Shown: in pieces, positions 19,271 to 29,100 of the stretch
How the letters are laid out: the number at the start of each line of letters is the position of its first letter
Position numbering within the stretch: the stretch's first letter is position 1
From: an uncultured Croceitalea sp.
GTDB lineage: Bacteria > Bacteroidota > Bacteroidia > Flavobacteriales > Flavobacteriaceae
NCBI GenBank assembly: GCA_947503285.1
Contig: CANNDD010000006.1
Span: 62,001-126,000, forward strand
DNA length: 64,000 nt
Reading direction: 5' to 3'
Position numbers and translations under genes: made by a program
Notes under the pieces: model-generated
Told to the model about the DNA's origin: nothing
Database searches by the model: none
What the model saw: only the letters and a program-made list of their open reading frames with translations

Positions 19271-20683
19271 TCAAGATTTGTCACGGTCCTTTTCATCCTT
19301 CAATTTTTGAAAGTATATTTTCGCTTCTTTATTCACTTTCGGGGCGAGCAAGAGTACTGCGATCATGTTAGGTATAACCATTAATGCATAGGATAGGTCA
19401 ATTAGGTTTTTCACCAATTCCAATGACGCTACGGCCGCAAAAACGATCATAATCACAAAATAAACATTGTACAACTTCCCTATTTTAGCGTTGGTCAGAT
19501 ATGATAGACTTTTTACCCCGTAATACGAATAGGTGAATAGGGTGGATAATGCAAAGGCCGCAACGATGACCATCAGCAGCTCATCACCAAAACCGAACAG
19601 GGTGGTTCTAAAGGCTTGTAAGGTCATTACGATTCCGCTGGAATCTTCCAAATAAGCACCGCTTAAAATAATGACCACCGCTGTAAAGGTACAGACCAAG
19701 ATCGTATCAATGAACGGACCGAGCATGGCCACTAAACCTTCACGAATGGGTTCGTCATTTTTTGATTGTCCGTGGTACATGGGCGCCGAACCCAAACCTG
19801 CTTCATTAGAGAACATTGCCCTACGCACGCCAATAATAACCAGACCCCAAAATCCACCGGTAACGATGGTCTTAAAATTCCATGCCTCTGTAATGATCAA
19901 TTTTAAGGATGGTAATACTTGGGAAGCATTCAATACCATTACGACCACAACCGCTACCAAATAGACCATGACCATAAACGGTACGATAGCGGTGGCCACC
20001 CTGGCAATATTCTTCAATCCCCCGAAAATGACCAATGAGGAAACGATGGCCAGCACAAAACCAATCAGTAGTTTCCAATTGAACGAAGAAGCCTCGGAAG
20101 TATCGCCCAAGGTCATAATCGTCTCTTCAGGAACAATTACGCTCATAAAGGTCTCTGTAAACTGGTTTGCCGTAAAGACCCCAAGAAACCCGAACAGCCC
20201 GGCAAGACTAAAAAAAATAGCCAGCGGTTTTGCCTTTTCACCCAAGCCTTGGGTGATATAGTACATCGGCCCTCCCTGTAGATTACCATCGGAATCATGA
20301 CCACGGTACATAATCGAAAGGCTGCAGGAATAAAACTTGATGCACATGCCGATAAGAGCTGTCATCCAAATCCAAAAAACGACACCTGGTCCGCCATCGT
20401 GAATGGCAATGGCCACACCCGAAATATTACCCAAACCAACGGTAGCCGCAACGGCAGCGGACAGTGCTTGAAGTGAACTCACATCCCCTTTGGCAGAAGC
20501 ATCATCATATTTGCCCCTGGTAATGGCAATGGCATGGCCAAAGAATCGATAAGGCAAGAATTTCGAGTATAAGACCAAAAAGACCCCCCCGCCAATCAAT
20601 AAGATAAACATGGGCCACTCGGTACCCGAAATGGCCTTTACCAAAAAGTCGTTAAGTTGTTCCATGGTTTCGAAGGTAGCCAT
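19271..20683 (-). CDS. AGCS family alanine/glycine:sodium symporter
   Basis: Inner-membrane amino-acid carrier, 470 aa, with about 10-11 hydrophobic helices. The family signature is clear: GLGNISGVAIAIHDGGPG in the N-terminal third, GGPMYYI, and SNEAGLGSAPMYHG in the middle. It moves alanine or glycine with Na+. A second Met at residue 7 could be the true start. Neighbouring era/der share the strand but no functional link is evident. Confidence 0.94.
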   Translation of the reverse strand: MATFETMEQLNDFLVKAISGTEWPMFILLIGGGVFLVLYSKFLPYRFFGHAIAITRGKYDDASAKGDVSSLQALSAAVAATVGLGNISGVAIAIHDGGPGVVFWIWMTALIGMCIKFYSCSLSIMYRGHDSDGNLQGGPMYYITQGLGEKAKPLAIFFSLAGLFGFLGVFTANQFTETFMSVIVPEETIMTLGDTSEASSFNWKLLIGFVLAIVSSLVIFGGLKNIARVATAIVPFMVMVYLVAVVVVMVLNASQVLPSLKLIITEAWNFKTIVTGGFWGLVIIGVRRAMFSNEAGLGSAPMYHGQSKNDEPIREGLVAMLGPFIDTILVCTFTAVVIILSGAYLEDSSGIVMTLQAFRTTLFGFGDELLMVIVAAFALSTLFTYSYYGVKSLSYLTNAKIGKLYNVYFVIMIVFAAVASLELVKNLIDLSYALMVIPNMIAVLLLAPKVNKEAKIYFQKLKDEKDRDKS

Positions 20684-20898
20684 TTCGTTGAAAAGTTGAA
20701 GTCGCCCTCAAGTATTTAGGTGTAATATCTAGTTATAAATCGTATTGTATTTTGCAATCAATCGAATTATTGTTCAAAAAGCATAATGATGCTATCTTAA
20801 AAAACACATCTAATTTTTCATTTGAAGAAAATACCGTTTCTATTCTGTTCATCAATATTCTTAATCCTATCAACAGAAAAAATGCTATCTTGTTTGCA

Positions 20899-22209
20899 AT
20901 GATTTTTTTATCAAAAAATTTTTTTTTAAAAATTCCCGCTCACGGAATAGCTTTTTTGATATGCGTTACCCTTAGTATGGGTTGGACTTCCTTAGCCCCA
21001 TCAGGCGAACAAAAAACGAAGAATACCACGGAAAAAAGGATAGATTCCCTTAGAAGGGAGCACAAAAAATTTGTTTACAACGACCCAGCTAAAGCTTTAG
21101 AACTGATCAATGAGGCGCTGTCCATGGCGGATAGTGCAAACCACAGTTCCGCTAAAATTGAGTGCAGAATAGACCTAAGCTATCTTCATCGAATCACTGG
21201 CAACTACGAGTTAGCGCTTCAACATGCTTTTGACGCACTGACCAAACTTAAAATCCAACTCGCGGAAGATAAGGGCAATGATGATGGCAACATGACCAGT
21301 AGTATACTGTTAGCAGAGACGCATACTGCCATTGGAAAAACCTATGGTGATATGACCTATTATCCTTTGGCCTTGAAGTATTTCAAAAAGGCGGAAACTA
21401 TTTTTATCGAGCACGAAAAGTTAAGGTCACTCGCCTACTTATATATGAACAAGGCTATAATATATGATAGCAACGGCGAATCAATGTATAGCAATACCTT
21501 GTTCAAAAAGTCTTTGCAGATTTTTAAGCAATTGAAAGACACGGCGAGTATTGGCCACGCCTACAATAATTTGTCGATTAGCTATAAGCAATCCGAAGAT
21601 TTTGGTACCGCTAAAAAATACAATGATAGTGCCATCCATATTTATAGGATGGTTGAAAATAAAGCCGCTCTTGCAAATGCCCTCAACAATAGTGCAAGGA
21701 TTGCCTATGATCAAAAAAAATTTGCTGCTGGCCTAGATTATTTGGATGTGGCACTCAGGGTAATTGACGAAATTGGAAATTTAAGATTCAATAGTGATAA
21801 CAATGCATTACGGGGGGCGACCCATTTTAAACTCGGTCATTCGGATATTGCCGAAAAAATCCTATTGGAAGAATTACCCAATTCCAAAACACACTTCTTT
21901 ATGGAAAATTCGGAATTGATTTTGGAGACCCTGGTTGCGCTTTACCAGCAAAAACAAGACCTAAGGGAGCTATCAACATATAGTGGCATGCTACTGGACC
22001 TGAGAACGGACAAAGAAGAAAAACAGGATAAAAAAGCCATTATTGAAGAAAAGTATGCCAAAGAGTTTGATGAACAGGCGGATCTTTTCGATTCTAAAGA
22101 AAAACGCTATAAGAAATCAAATGAGATCTTGATCTTAATTTTTGTGCTCTTAGCCTTACAATTCGTGGTATTGATCATATTGTTTCAAAAAAACAAACTA
22201 TTGGTTTGA
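20899..22209 (+). CDS. TPR repeat protein with C-terminal membrane helix (paralogue 1)
   Basis: Predicted envelope TPR protein of 436 aa from the ATG at 20899, which puts a signal-like hydrophobic stretch (IPAHGIAFLICVTLSMGW) at the N-terminus; a TTG at 20752 would extend it by 49 residues. About six to seven TPR units are seen (for example DMTYYPLALKYFKKAETIF, SIGHAYNNLSISYKQSEDF). A charged coiled segment (EEKQDKKAIIEEKYAKEFDEQADLF) and one C-terminal helix (ILILIFVLLALQFVVLIILF) follow. The body is closely similar to the next gene. TPR proteins of this shape often carry a kinase or HTH domain; here that output is missing and a LytTR protein is encoded two genes on. Confidence 0.82.
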   Translation: MIFLSKNFFLKIPAHGIAFLICVTLSMGWTSLAPSGEQKTKNTTEKRIDSLRREHKKFVYNDPAKALELINEALSMADSANHSSAKIECRIDLSYLHRITGNYELALQHAFDALTKLKIQLAEDKGNDDGNMTSSILLAETHTAIGKTYGDMTYYPLALKYFKKAETIFIEHEKLRSLAYLYMNKAIIYDSNGESMYSNTLFKKSLQIFKQLKDTASIGHAYNNLSISYKQSEDFGTAKKYNDSAIHIYRMVENKAALANALNNSARIAYDQKKFAAGLDYLDVALRVIDEIGNLRFNSDNNALRGATHFKLGHSDIAEKILLEELPNSKTHFFMENSELILETLVALYQQKQDLRELSTYSGMLLDLRTDKEEKQDKKAIIEEKYAKEFDEQADLFDSKEKRYKKSNEILILIFVLLALQFVVLIILFQKNKLLV

Positions 22210-22268
22210 CTTTGGCGATGATTTCAAATACACTGAATAAGATAGTTTATTGTCCTTGGCCTGAATAA

Positions 22269-23651
22269 ATGATTATGCTAATTCTAAAAAATATTCGTAT
22301 CAAGTTTGCCCGTTTCAGTTCGTCCTTAAATTGTTCCCTTGAAACAGCATGGTTTAAAATACCATATGCCCTTGGATACCGTCATCGAATCAAAATTTTG
22401 TTTCTATGTTTTTTATTCTTCCCCACACCCTATGTTCGTGCTACCCAACGTGCTGAAAAAACCGCTGAGGAGAAAAAAGTAGATTCATTGTGCATGATGC
22501 ACAACCAATACCTACGTCAAGATGTCACAAAGGCTATTACGATTTCCACAAGAAGTTTGGCACTTGCCGATAGTATAGATTATGATTTAGGACGAATTAC
22601 CTCTAAAAATAACCTGGGCAACTGTTATCTTACCACAGGTGACTTCGAACTTTCATTAAAATATAGTTTTGATGCTTTGAATGATCTTAAGATCGTACTC
22701 GCCGAAAATGATTTTGAGGAACGCCCGAAAATTTATGATGCTCGATTATCAGAAATTTATAGTTCTATTGGAAGCACTTATAACTACTTGGAGTACTATC
22801 CATTGGCTCTTAAATATTACAACAAGGCTGCAAAAATACTTCAGGAGCAAGCTAATCTGAAAAAGCTTGCTATGATATACGTGAATAAATCCAGTATCTA
22901 TAGGCGAAATAATGAGGTGGAATACGCAAAAAATATGCTTATCAAATCCTTGAACACCTTTAAAGAACTTAATGAGATTAGATTTGTGGGTCTCTGCTAC
23001 GGAAATATTTCCAATATTTACATTTCTTTGGAAGATTACGATTCCGCAAAAAAATATCTCGATAGCGCCATCGGCATCCATAGAAAAACCAAAGACTATA
23101 ATTCTTTGGCAAATGCGTTCAACAACAGGGCAGGAATTTTATATAACCAAAAAAAATATGAAGTGGCACTTTCAAGTTTAGACAGTGCCTCGAGACTTCT
23201 TATTGATACCAAGAACAAAAAGTATATTAGTAACAACAATGTATTTCGAGGCGGTATTTATTTGAGATTGAATCGACTGGAATTAGCTGAAAAAACACTT
23301 CTTGAAGAATTTCAGAATTCCACCAATTTATTGTACAATAGAAACGCTGAGCAAGTCTGTGAAACCTTGGTAGAACTTTATGAGAAACAAAAAATGCCCC
23401 AAAAGGTCTTAAAGTACAAAAGTATTTTACTGGATCTTAAAACCAGTAAAGAGGAACATCAAGATAAAAAAGTCGTTTTAGAAGAAAAGTATGCCAAACT
23501 GTTTGACGAGCAAGCTGATCTGTTTGATTTCAAAGAAGGGCTGTATAAAAAAACGAATGGGATCATCTTATTCATTTTTGCATTTTTGGCCCTTCAATTA
23601 TTGATATTGATTATGCTGTTCAGTAGAAAAAAGTCGATTAATTTAAATTAA
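22269..23651 (+). CDS. TPR repeat protein with C-terminal membrane helix (paralogue 2)
   Basis: A 460-aa paralogue of the preceding gene: same repeat order, same block EEHQDKKVVLEEKYAKLFDEQADLF, and the same C-terminal helix (IILFIFAFLALQLLILIMLF). The N-terminal hydrophobic stretch (IKILFLCFLFFPTPYV) begins near residue 38, so the true start may lie downstream of the ATG used, although no in-frame ATG is placed closer. It ends 2 bp before the LytTR gene, so the three genes form one unit. Tandem duplication is evident from the protein sequences. Confidence 0.82.
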   Translation: MIMLILKNIRIKFARFSSSLNCSLETAWFKIPYALGYRHRIKILFLCFLFFPTPYVRATQRAEKTAEEKKVDSLCMMHNQYLRQDVTKAITISTRSLALADSIDYDLGRITSKNNLGNCYLTTGDFELSLKYSFDALNDLKIVLAENDFEERPKIYDARLSEIYSSIGSTYNYLEYYPLALKYYNKAAKILQEQANLKKLAMIYVNKSSIYRRNNEVEYAKNMLIKSLNTFKELNEIRFVGLCYGNISNIYISLEDYDSAKKYLDSAIGIHRKTKDYNSLANAFNNRAGILYNQKKYEVALSSLDSASRLLIDTKNKKYISNNNVFRGGIYLRLNRLELAEKTLLEEFQNSTNLLYNRNAEQVCETLVELYEKQKMPQKVLKYKSILLDLKTSKEEHQDKKVVLEEKYAKLFDEQADLFDFKEGLYKKTNGIILFIFAFLALQLLILIMLFSRKKSINLN

Positions 23652-23653
23652 AT

Positions 23654-24478
23654 TTGATTATTTTGTTTCAAAACATTTTTGCTTTTCCATTATTAAAAAA
23701 GACCTATTTCACCGTCACGGTCTTACTTTTTACAATTGTGGCAGGTGTGCTTTCCGGAACATTCAAATGGATTCCAATTGACCCTAGTATTTATTACGTT
23801 CAATTGGCCATTTTCGCGTTAACATCATTGTCGGTTATTCTACTCATGGTATTTATTCTGCCAGAAATCGTTCCTACATTTTTTAAAATCGAATGGAAAA
23901 CCAATAGTATATTCTTATTACCTGCATTGATATGTTGTTTGGCCATAGCGAAATTCGGGGTTTATGCCGTGCAATATGAATTGTCATTTTTCAACCCACT
24001 CCTTATCAAATTTTTCGGTATTGAAATTCTTTTGGTTTTGACATCATTACTTATTTTTAGGACCAAGGTCCAAAATGTGGGTGAAATGATATCCCCATCT
24101 TTAGAAGAAGGAGCAACAAGTTTCAAAGAACAGCTGAATATAAAGGGGGAATTGCTTAACGAAAACCTAATCATACCCGTCGACGAACTTCTCTACATCA
24201 AGTCTAGTGAAAATTATTCTGAGTTTTATTTTATTACTCCTCAAGGCATATCGCATAAGCTTATGCGTATGACCTTAAAAAGCGTTGAGGCCCAAATTAC
24301 GTATGACTATATGATTCGTAGCCACAAATCGTATATTGTGAATATGTCACAAGTAAAATCAATTACGGGAAATGCGAACAACGCCAAACTGCATTTTAAA
24401 AACCAAGATTTGAGTTTACCCGTTTCTAGAAGTAAACGGGATATCGTAATCAAGGTTTTAGAGACTCTTCCTAATTAA
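23654..24478 (+). CDS. LytTR-domain membrane transcriptional regulator
   Basis: A 274-aa regulator with four predicted membrane helices (about residues 15-35, 48-70, 80-102, 112-130) and a C-terminal LytTR DNA-binding domain (LIIPVDELLYIKSSENYSEFY, IRSHKSYIVNMSQV, LPVSRSKRDIV). It has no receiver domain, so it is not a standard response regulator; signal input probably comes through the membrane. The start appears to be TTG at 23654: the first ATG would remove the first helix and part of the second. Two bp after the second TPR gene and followed by a strong hairpin, it completes a TPR-TPR-LytTR unit. Confidence 0.88.
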   Translation: MIILFQNIFAFPLLKKTYFTVTVLLFTIVAGVLSGTFKWIPIDPSIYYVQLAIFALTSLSVILLMVFILPEIVPTFFKIEWKTNSIFLLPALICCLAIAKFGVYAVQYELSFFNPLLIKFFGIEILLVLTSLLIFRTKVQNVGEMISPSLEEGATSFKEQLNIKGELLNENLIIPVDELLYIKSSENYSEFYFITPQGISHKLMRMTLKSVEAQITYDYMIRSHKSYIVNMSQVKSITGNANNAKLHFKNQDLSLPVSRSKRDIVIKVLETLPN

Positions 24479-24514
24479 TCGCAAAGATTATTTTATTTTT
24501 TTGAGAATAGCGTT

Positions 24515-24559
24515 GCTTTTGGGATGAATTACAAGAAGATTGTCATTCATCCCAAAAGC
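24515..24559 (+). terminator. Strong hairpin terminator after the TPR-LytTR unit
   Basis: Perfect 15-bp inverted repeat: GCTTTTGGGATGAAT (24515-24529) and ATTCATCCCAAAAGC (24545-24559), loop of 15 nt, 37 bp after the LytTR stop. The stem itself contains a TTTT/AAAA tract, and the downstream sequence is T-rich, so it could terminate from either side. Confidence 0.75.
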
Positions 24560-24671
24560 TTGTTATTCGCAACAGCTTTCTGTACTTACCCACAAATTGT
24601 TGATTACAACTTTTTTTTAGCGCAATCTTTACCGAACTAAAAATCCAACGATTATTCTAAAATTAAAAGTT

Positions 24672-25646
24672 ATGAAAACAACAGTACTTCCTATTCAACC
24701 CTATGGAACCACACAGAAACTACTCTTAATCTTTTTTGTTCTAATGGTACTGGCCATTGAAAGTGCCTATGGCCAACCCTATAAGGCCGACTTACCCTCA
24801 GGCAGCTTAGGATTACGTTTAAATGCAACCCAAGGCGGTGGAAACAGTCCCTATATTTTGTTTGATGCCAGAAATGTCGATTCTGGGGCAAGTTCGGTAT
24901 TCTTGCAACGTCAAGAAGGAAATAGTTTGGTATTTAGAAGATACAACAACACCAATCCCTTAAGTGACCAACGTCTGTTGATGAAGATGGTCAATAATGG
25001 TAATATCGGTGTTTTGACCAACAACCCCCTAGAACGTTTTCATGTTAATGGAAACGTACGAACAGACCGCGATTTCATAGTACGTGGTCGAAATGGTGAT
25101 ACCAATAGACAAGCCCGCTTCGGAACCGATGGCTCTGGAACACATCGAATAGAATTACGAACGGGCAATACCCCATATATTGATTTTGCCAACAATGCCG
25201 GTTCGACCCTTGAAGATTTTGATGCGAGAATTATTTTAGAAAAGGATAATGCCCTGGCCATACACGGTGCTGGTTTGGCGATTGCAGGCGGGAATCTACC
25301 CAATGGTTATGAATTGGCTGTTAATGGTCGTGCTATTGCGACTGGCATGAAGATACAGACCGTGGACAATTGGCCTGATTATGTGTTTGAAGCCGACTAC
25401 CCACTTCGTCCCTTAAGCGAGGTAGAGGCTTTTATTAAGGCCAACAAACATTTACCTGAAATACCTTCAGCCGAACAGGTAGCCGCAGAAGACGGTTTTG
25501 ACGTAGCCACCATCAACAAGGCCCTTTTGGAGAAGGTAGAGGAACTTACGCTGTATACCATAGCACAAGAAAAACAATTAGCCATACAACAAGGGCGTTT
25601 AACAGCACTAGCGGCAAAAGTAGACCAACTCATCTCCAAGAAATAG
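24672..25646 (+). CDS. Secreted tail-fibre-like protein with C-terminal coiled coil
   Basis: A 324-aa exported protein. Signal peptide (LLLIFFVLMVLAIESAYG) to about residue 35, then a beta-rich region with repeated short strands (NNPLERFHVNGNVRTDRDF, FGTDGSGTHRIELRTG) as in phage-tail-fibre-like surface proteins. A conserved C-terminal block (FIKANKHLPEIPSAEQVAA) and a helical coil (LLEKVEELTLYTIAQEKQL) follow. This tail is common among Bacteroidota surface proteins and precedes or mimics an intramolecular-chaperone region. First of three secreted-protein genes closely spaced on the + strand. Confidence 0.8.
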   Translation: MKTTVLPIQPYGTTQKLLLIFFVLMVLAIESAYGQPYKADLPSGSLGLRLNATQGGGNSPYILFDARNVDSGASSVFLQRQEGNSLVFRRYNNTNPLSDQRLLMKMVNNGNIGVLTNNPLERFHVNGNVRTDRDFIVRGRNGDTNRQARFGTDGSGTHRIELRTGNTPYIDFANNAGSTLEDFDARIILEKDNALAIHGAGLAIAGGNLPNGYELAVNGRAIATGMKIQTVDNWPDYVFEADYPLRPLSEVEAFIKANKHLPEIPSAEQVAAEDGFDVATINKALLEKVEELTLYTIAQEKQLAIQQGRLTALAAKVDQLISKK

Positions 25647-25699
25647 CCTAACCCTTGTGCTGTTCCAAGAAGCTGGAACGGCCTTTAAAAACAAATGAT

Positions 25700-26149
25700 A
25701 TGAAACAACTAAATATGGGCCGCCATCGTATGGCATATCATATGGCAGCACTGCTGTTACTATGGAGTATCGGCACAGCTCAAGCACAAGAAGATAGCCC
25801 TTCGTACGAAGTACGACCAGGGGAACCCATTTCAGCAGAATTGAAAACTTTAGAGATTATTTATGTCTTGGAAGCTGAAGTAAATCCAAAAGAAGCGACC
25901 TCGGCGTTGACATTGTCCGCCTATCCCAATCCGACCACTGCCCAGCTTAATATTGCCATTGGGCCGCAAGAGGCCATTAAGCACGTCGTTTTCTACACTA
26001 TGGCTGGAAGCCGAACCAATGTGCCACAACTTCGTGCCGCGGCAAATAGTAGCACCTACGATATAGCTCTTTTACCCAACGGAATGTACCTCGTGGTCGT
26101 TGAACTGGAAAACGGAGAACGAATCACTAAAAAGATTATAAAAAATTAA
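25700..26149 (+). CDS. Short T9SS C-terminal-tail protein
   Basis: A 149-aa exported protein. Start at 25700 (MKQLNMGRHRMAYHM) was preferred to a frame from 25655, because it gives the signal peptide (AALLLLWSIGTAQAQ). The last ~80 residues form a Por-type sorting domain: LSAYPNPTTAQLNI, IKHVVFYTMAGS, YDIALLPNGMYLVVVELENGE, and a terminal KKIIKN, as cleaved or retained by type IX secretion. Little remains as passenger (about 45 residues), so it may act as a small surface anchor or partner of its neighbours. Confidence 0.87.
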   Translation: MKQLNMGRHRMAYHMAALLLLWSIGTAQAQEDSPSYEVRPGEPISAELKTLEIIYVLEAEVNPKEATSALTLSAYPNPTTAQLNIAIGPQEAIKHVVFYTMAGSRTNVPQLRAAANSSTYDIALLPNGMYLVVVELENGERITKKIIKN

Positions 26150-26152
26150 AAC

Positions 26153-29100
26153 ATGGAAAGAATGAACATCAACTTCTTTTTAAAGCTGCTATTCACGGCT
26201 ATTATTTTAAGCTGCTTTTTTCAACCAGTGCATGGCCAAATCGAAAGTGATAAAGGCCCTATTTTCGATTATTTCAGGGATGCCGGATATCGCATAGATT
26301 TTGGATTTGCCAATGTTACTGCCGAAGGTATTTTGGGAAACGGTATACGCTATAGAAAAGGTAATAGCATTGTTTATTTATTTCAGGATGGTATTAATGG
26401 AATTGCCTTTGAGGGCGATTTAACCACTCCCGATATAATAAATTTTTTTGAACGTTATGAAAGCGGCATCAATGCAACTCCTGAAATCATAGGTCTATCA
26501 AGGACCGTTTATGCGATTCAAAATCTAGCATTAGGGAACGACCTTCCAGATGATGTGAGACTCTTAAATGAATTCGGGCTTATAAATACAGAACCCTTAA
26601 CTAAGTTACAAGTTATTGCTGAAACAGATGTACAAGTAATTTCAAATGTCTTTAAAGGTATTGCAAGACCAGGAGCTGAGCTCAATTTGGATGCCAAGGG
26701 ACAACCGGTCAACCCTTCATTTTTTGTTACTGGATTTGCAGCTAAGCTAGGTTATACCAACTTTAATTGGGATGACAAAATAAGACTGCCCTCGGTATCA
26801 GAGTTGACAGATGAAACTGTGGATATTAGATTTCTTTTTGATGATTTACCAATTTTTAATGAAGCAGGTGAAATAATCGATGCCCTTAATGGAATTTTTT
26901 CTGGAAGTAGTGCAGAAGGCATAAATTTTGCTTCCGATTTGGAATCCCTCTACAATAATTTTGCCAATGAACAAGGATATGGTTCGGAGTTCAGAACTCT
27001 AACTCTTGAAGGTCCTTTTGATAGAATTTCAGGCCGAATTTTTGAAGGTACGGACGGTTTTTTAGAAGTAACTGCAACTGATGATTTTAGAGAATTAACA
27101 GGAATCTTATCCCCGAAGGGAACCCTTTCAAAGCCTAGTAGAAAAGTAAAATCATTTAAATCTTGTGGAAACCCAAAGGCCTTTCCCAGGGACGCGGTAA
27201 ATAGTGAAATCAACAATTTTAAGTTCTGCGGGGTACAAGTTACACAACGAGGGGAGAGCGAATGGGAATTTTTGGGAAACGTTTTTAAAGATAACGGCCT
27301 GTTTAAAGAAGAATTGGATGACAGGGCGGAACTAGCCGGTAAAAGATACTCCAACTTTTTAAAAATCAATAACGATGAAATAAAAGAAGAAGTCAACTCG
27401 CTAAACGAACGCTTGTTTAATGGAGAGGGCAATCTACCTATTGGTTTAGCTGTTTCTGCAGATATTACCACAAAGTTCAGTGGTCTATCTACAGAATATA
27501 TTAGAAATTTTGCAGAGGTGACCAACCGGGATCTTGAAAGGCTAAGTAAGGATATCAACAATCGGGATATTCCCGGAGGACCAAACGCCATCAACGATAC
27601 TGAAAAAGAGGACAATGACGATGTGCAGGATTTTTTGGATTTTCTTGATGGCCTTGATGATGACGATGACGATGATTCCAATGGAAGAAACAATCGGAAT
27701 TCCATACAAAATAAAAGGGCTTTCCAAAATATAGCGGTCACCCCCGAAGATTTTAGAAACCCTGATTTTTTTAAGGAGTTGTTGGCGACTTACCAACCAA
27801 GTGAAAACAAAATCTTGGAAAAGGTATTTCTCCAGGCCCTTACGATACCCAATACCAAACAAGGGGTAGCTATTGGAGAAGGAATTTACGACGCTGAGCA
27901 GGCAGAACTGTTTCAATACACCTATTTAGCAGCAACCGGTGCCAAATCATATTTGGAAGCCTATATGAACCATGACGTAGAGGCATTGAACACTTCTGAT
28001 GTTTGGATGGATATGCTTCAACAAAAAGATCAAGGAATGTACTCCATCATATTGGAAAAACTGAGCGAGTTTTATCAATCCGATCGCGGATTGAAAGACG
28101 GATCGGTGTTTATCGCTCCCCAATTCACGTTCGGACTTGAAATTACACCTGCTATTGCCATATCCAACACCAATGATGTTACCAATTTAAGGGTAAACGA
28201 TATTTCTTATGACATTGATGTGGTATTGACCGCCGCCCGGTTAGTATTGGCTACCGATACCGATAAGGACCTAAAAGCTGACTTAGGCATTGTGTTGAAT
28301 AAAGAAGAATTACGATTCTTATTGGATACTTGGGCAAAAGACACCAATGATGACGGGCTTATTGATGAGGGTTATCTCATTTGGTTACAGCACAAACTGC
28401 AAAAAACCAAACAAAAGCTCTCTAAGGTTATTGGTGACGGGCAACATGAGGTATTCGGTAGCTTTAATCAAATTCTTTTCCCCTTGGCGATAGCGGAATT
28501 TTACAAGCAGCAACTTACAATGGACCCCTCTTTAAGAGCGTTATCGCCCGAATTGGCGACCCTGGTCGACCAAGACAATTTGAAAACCAAAGACTTGCTT
28601 GCCAAAAAGGCCATCTATTACGATTGGCATACCTCTTTTCAAAGTAAGTATGTTTTTGAAAACGAATCGAAAAAAGGACCTTCGATTCCTTTTATACCTT
28701 CCAAAGCGCAAGTACAGTGGAACCCGATTGCTTTTGAGCATACAACCACGTTACCTAAGAAGGGAACTGATGTTAACCATACGCATAGCAGGCCAACTGC
28801 TGCGGCATTGGCGCCTACCTTGAGTTTTTCCAACCCAGATGTTCAATTAAAACCCGAAACCCTTATTCTAGGGATTACCAGCGAAGGAAAATTAACGCTT
28901 AATAACACCACAAACACTGTTATACCGCCAGACACCTATATCTTGACCACCAGCACTTCGGAAGACATCATGTATTTTAACGTATTAAAGTTTGATGTTC
29001 CAGAGATTCCCGTTGGTGGTAAGATTGAATTATTTTTTGATTATACACCCATTGCTGCGGATAGCGAATCAGGAAATAGGGAAGAGTTAAGACTACACGC

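Noticed and set aside
26950-27741. Long antisense Ser-rich frame of 263 aa
   Set aside because: It runs opposite to the 1090-aa secreted protein, has low-complexity Ser/Leu composition and no family hit; best explained as a shadow of acidic codons.
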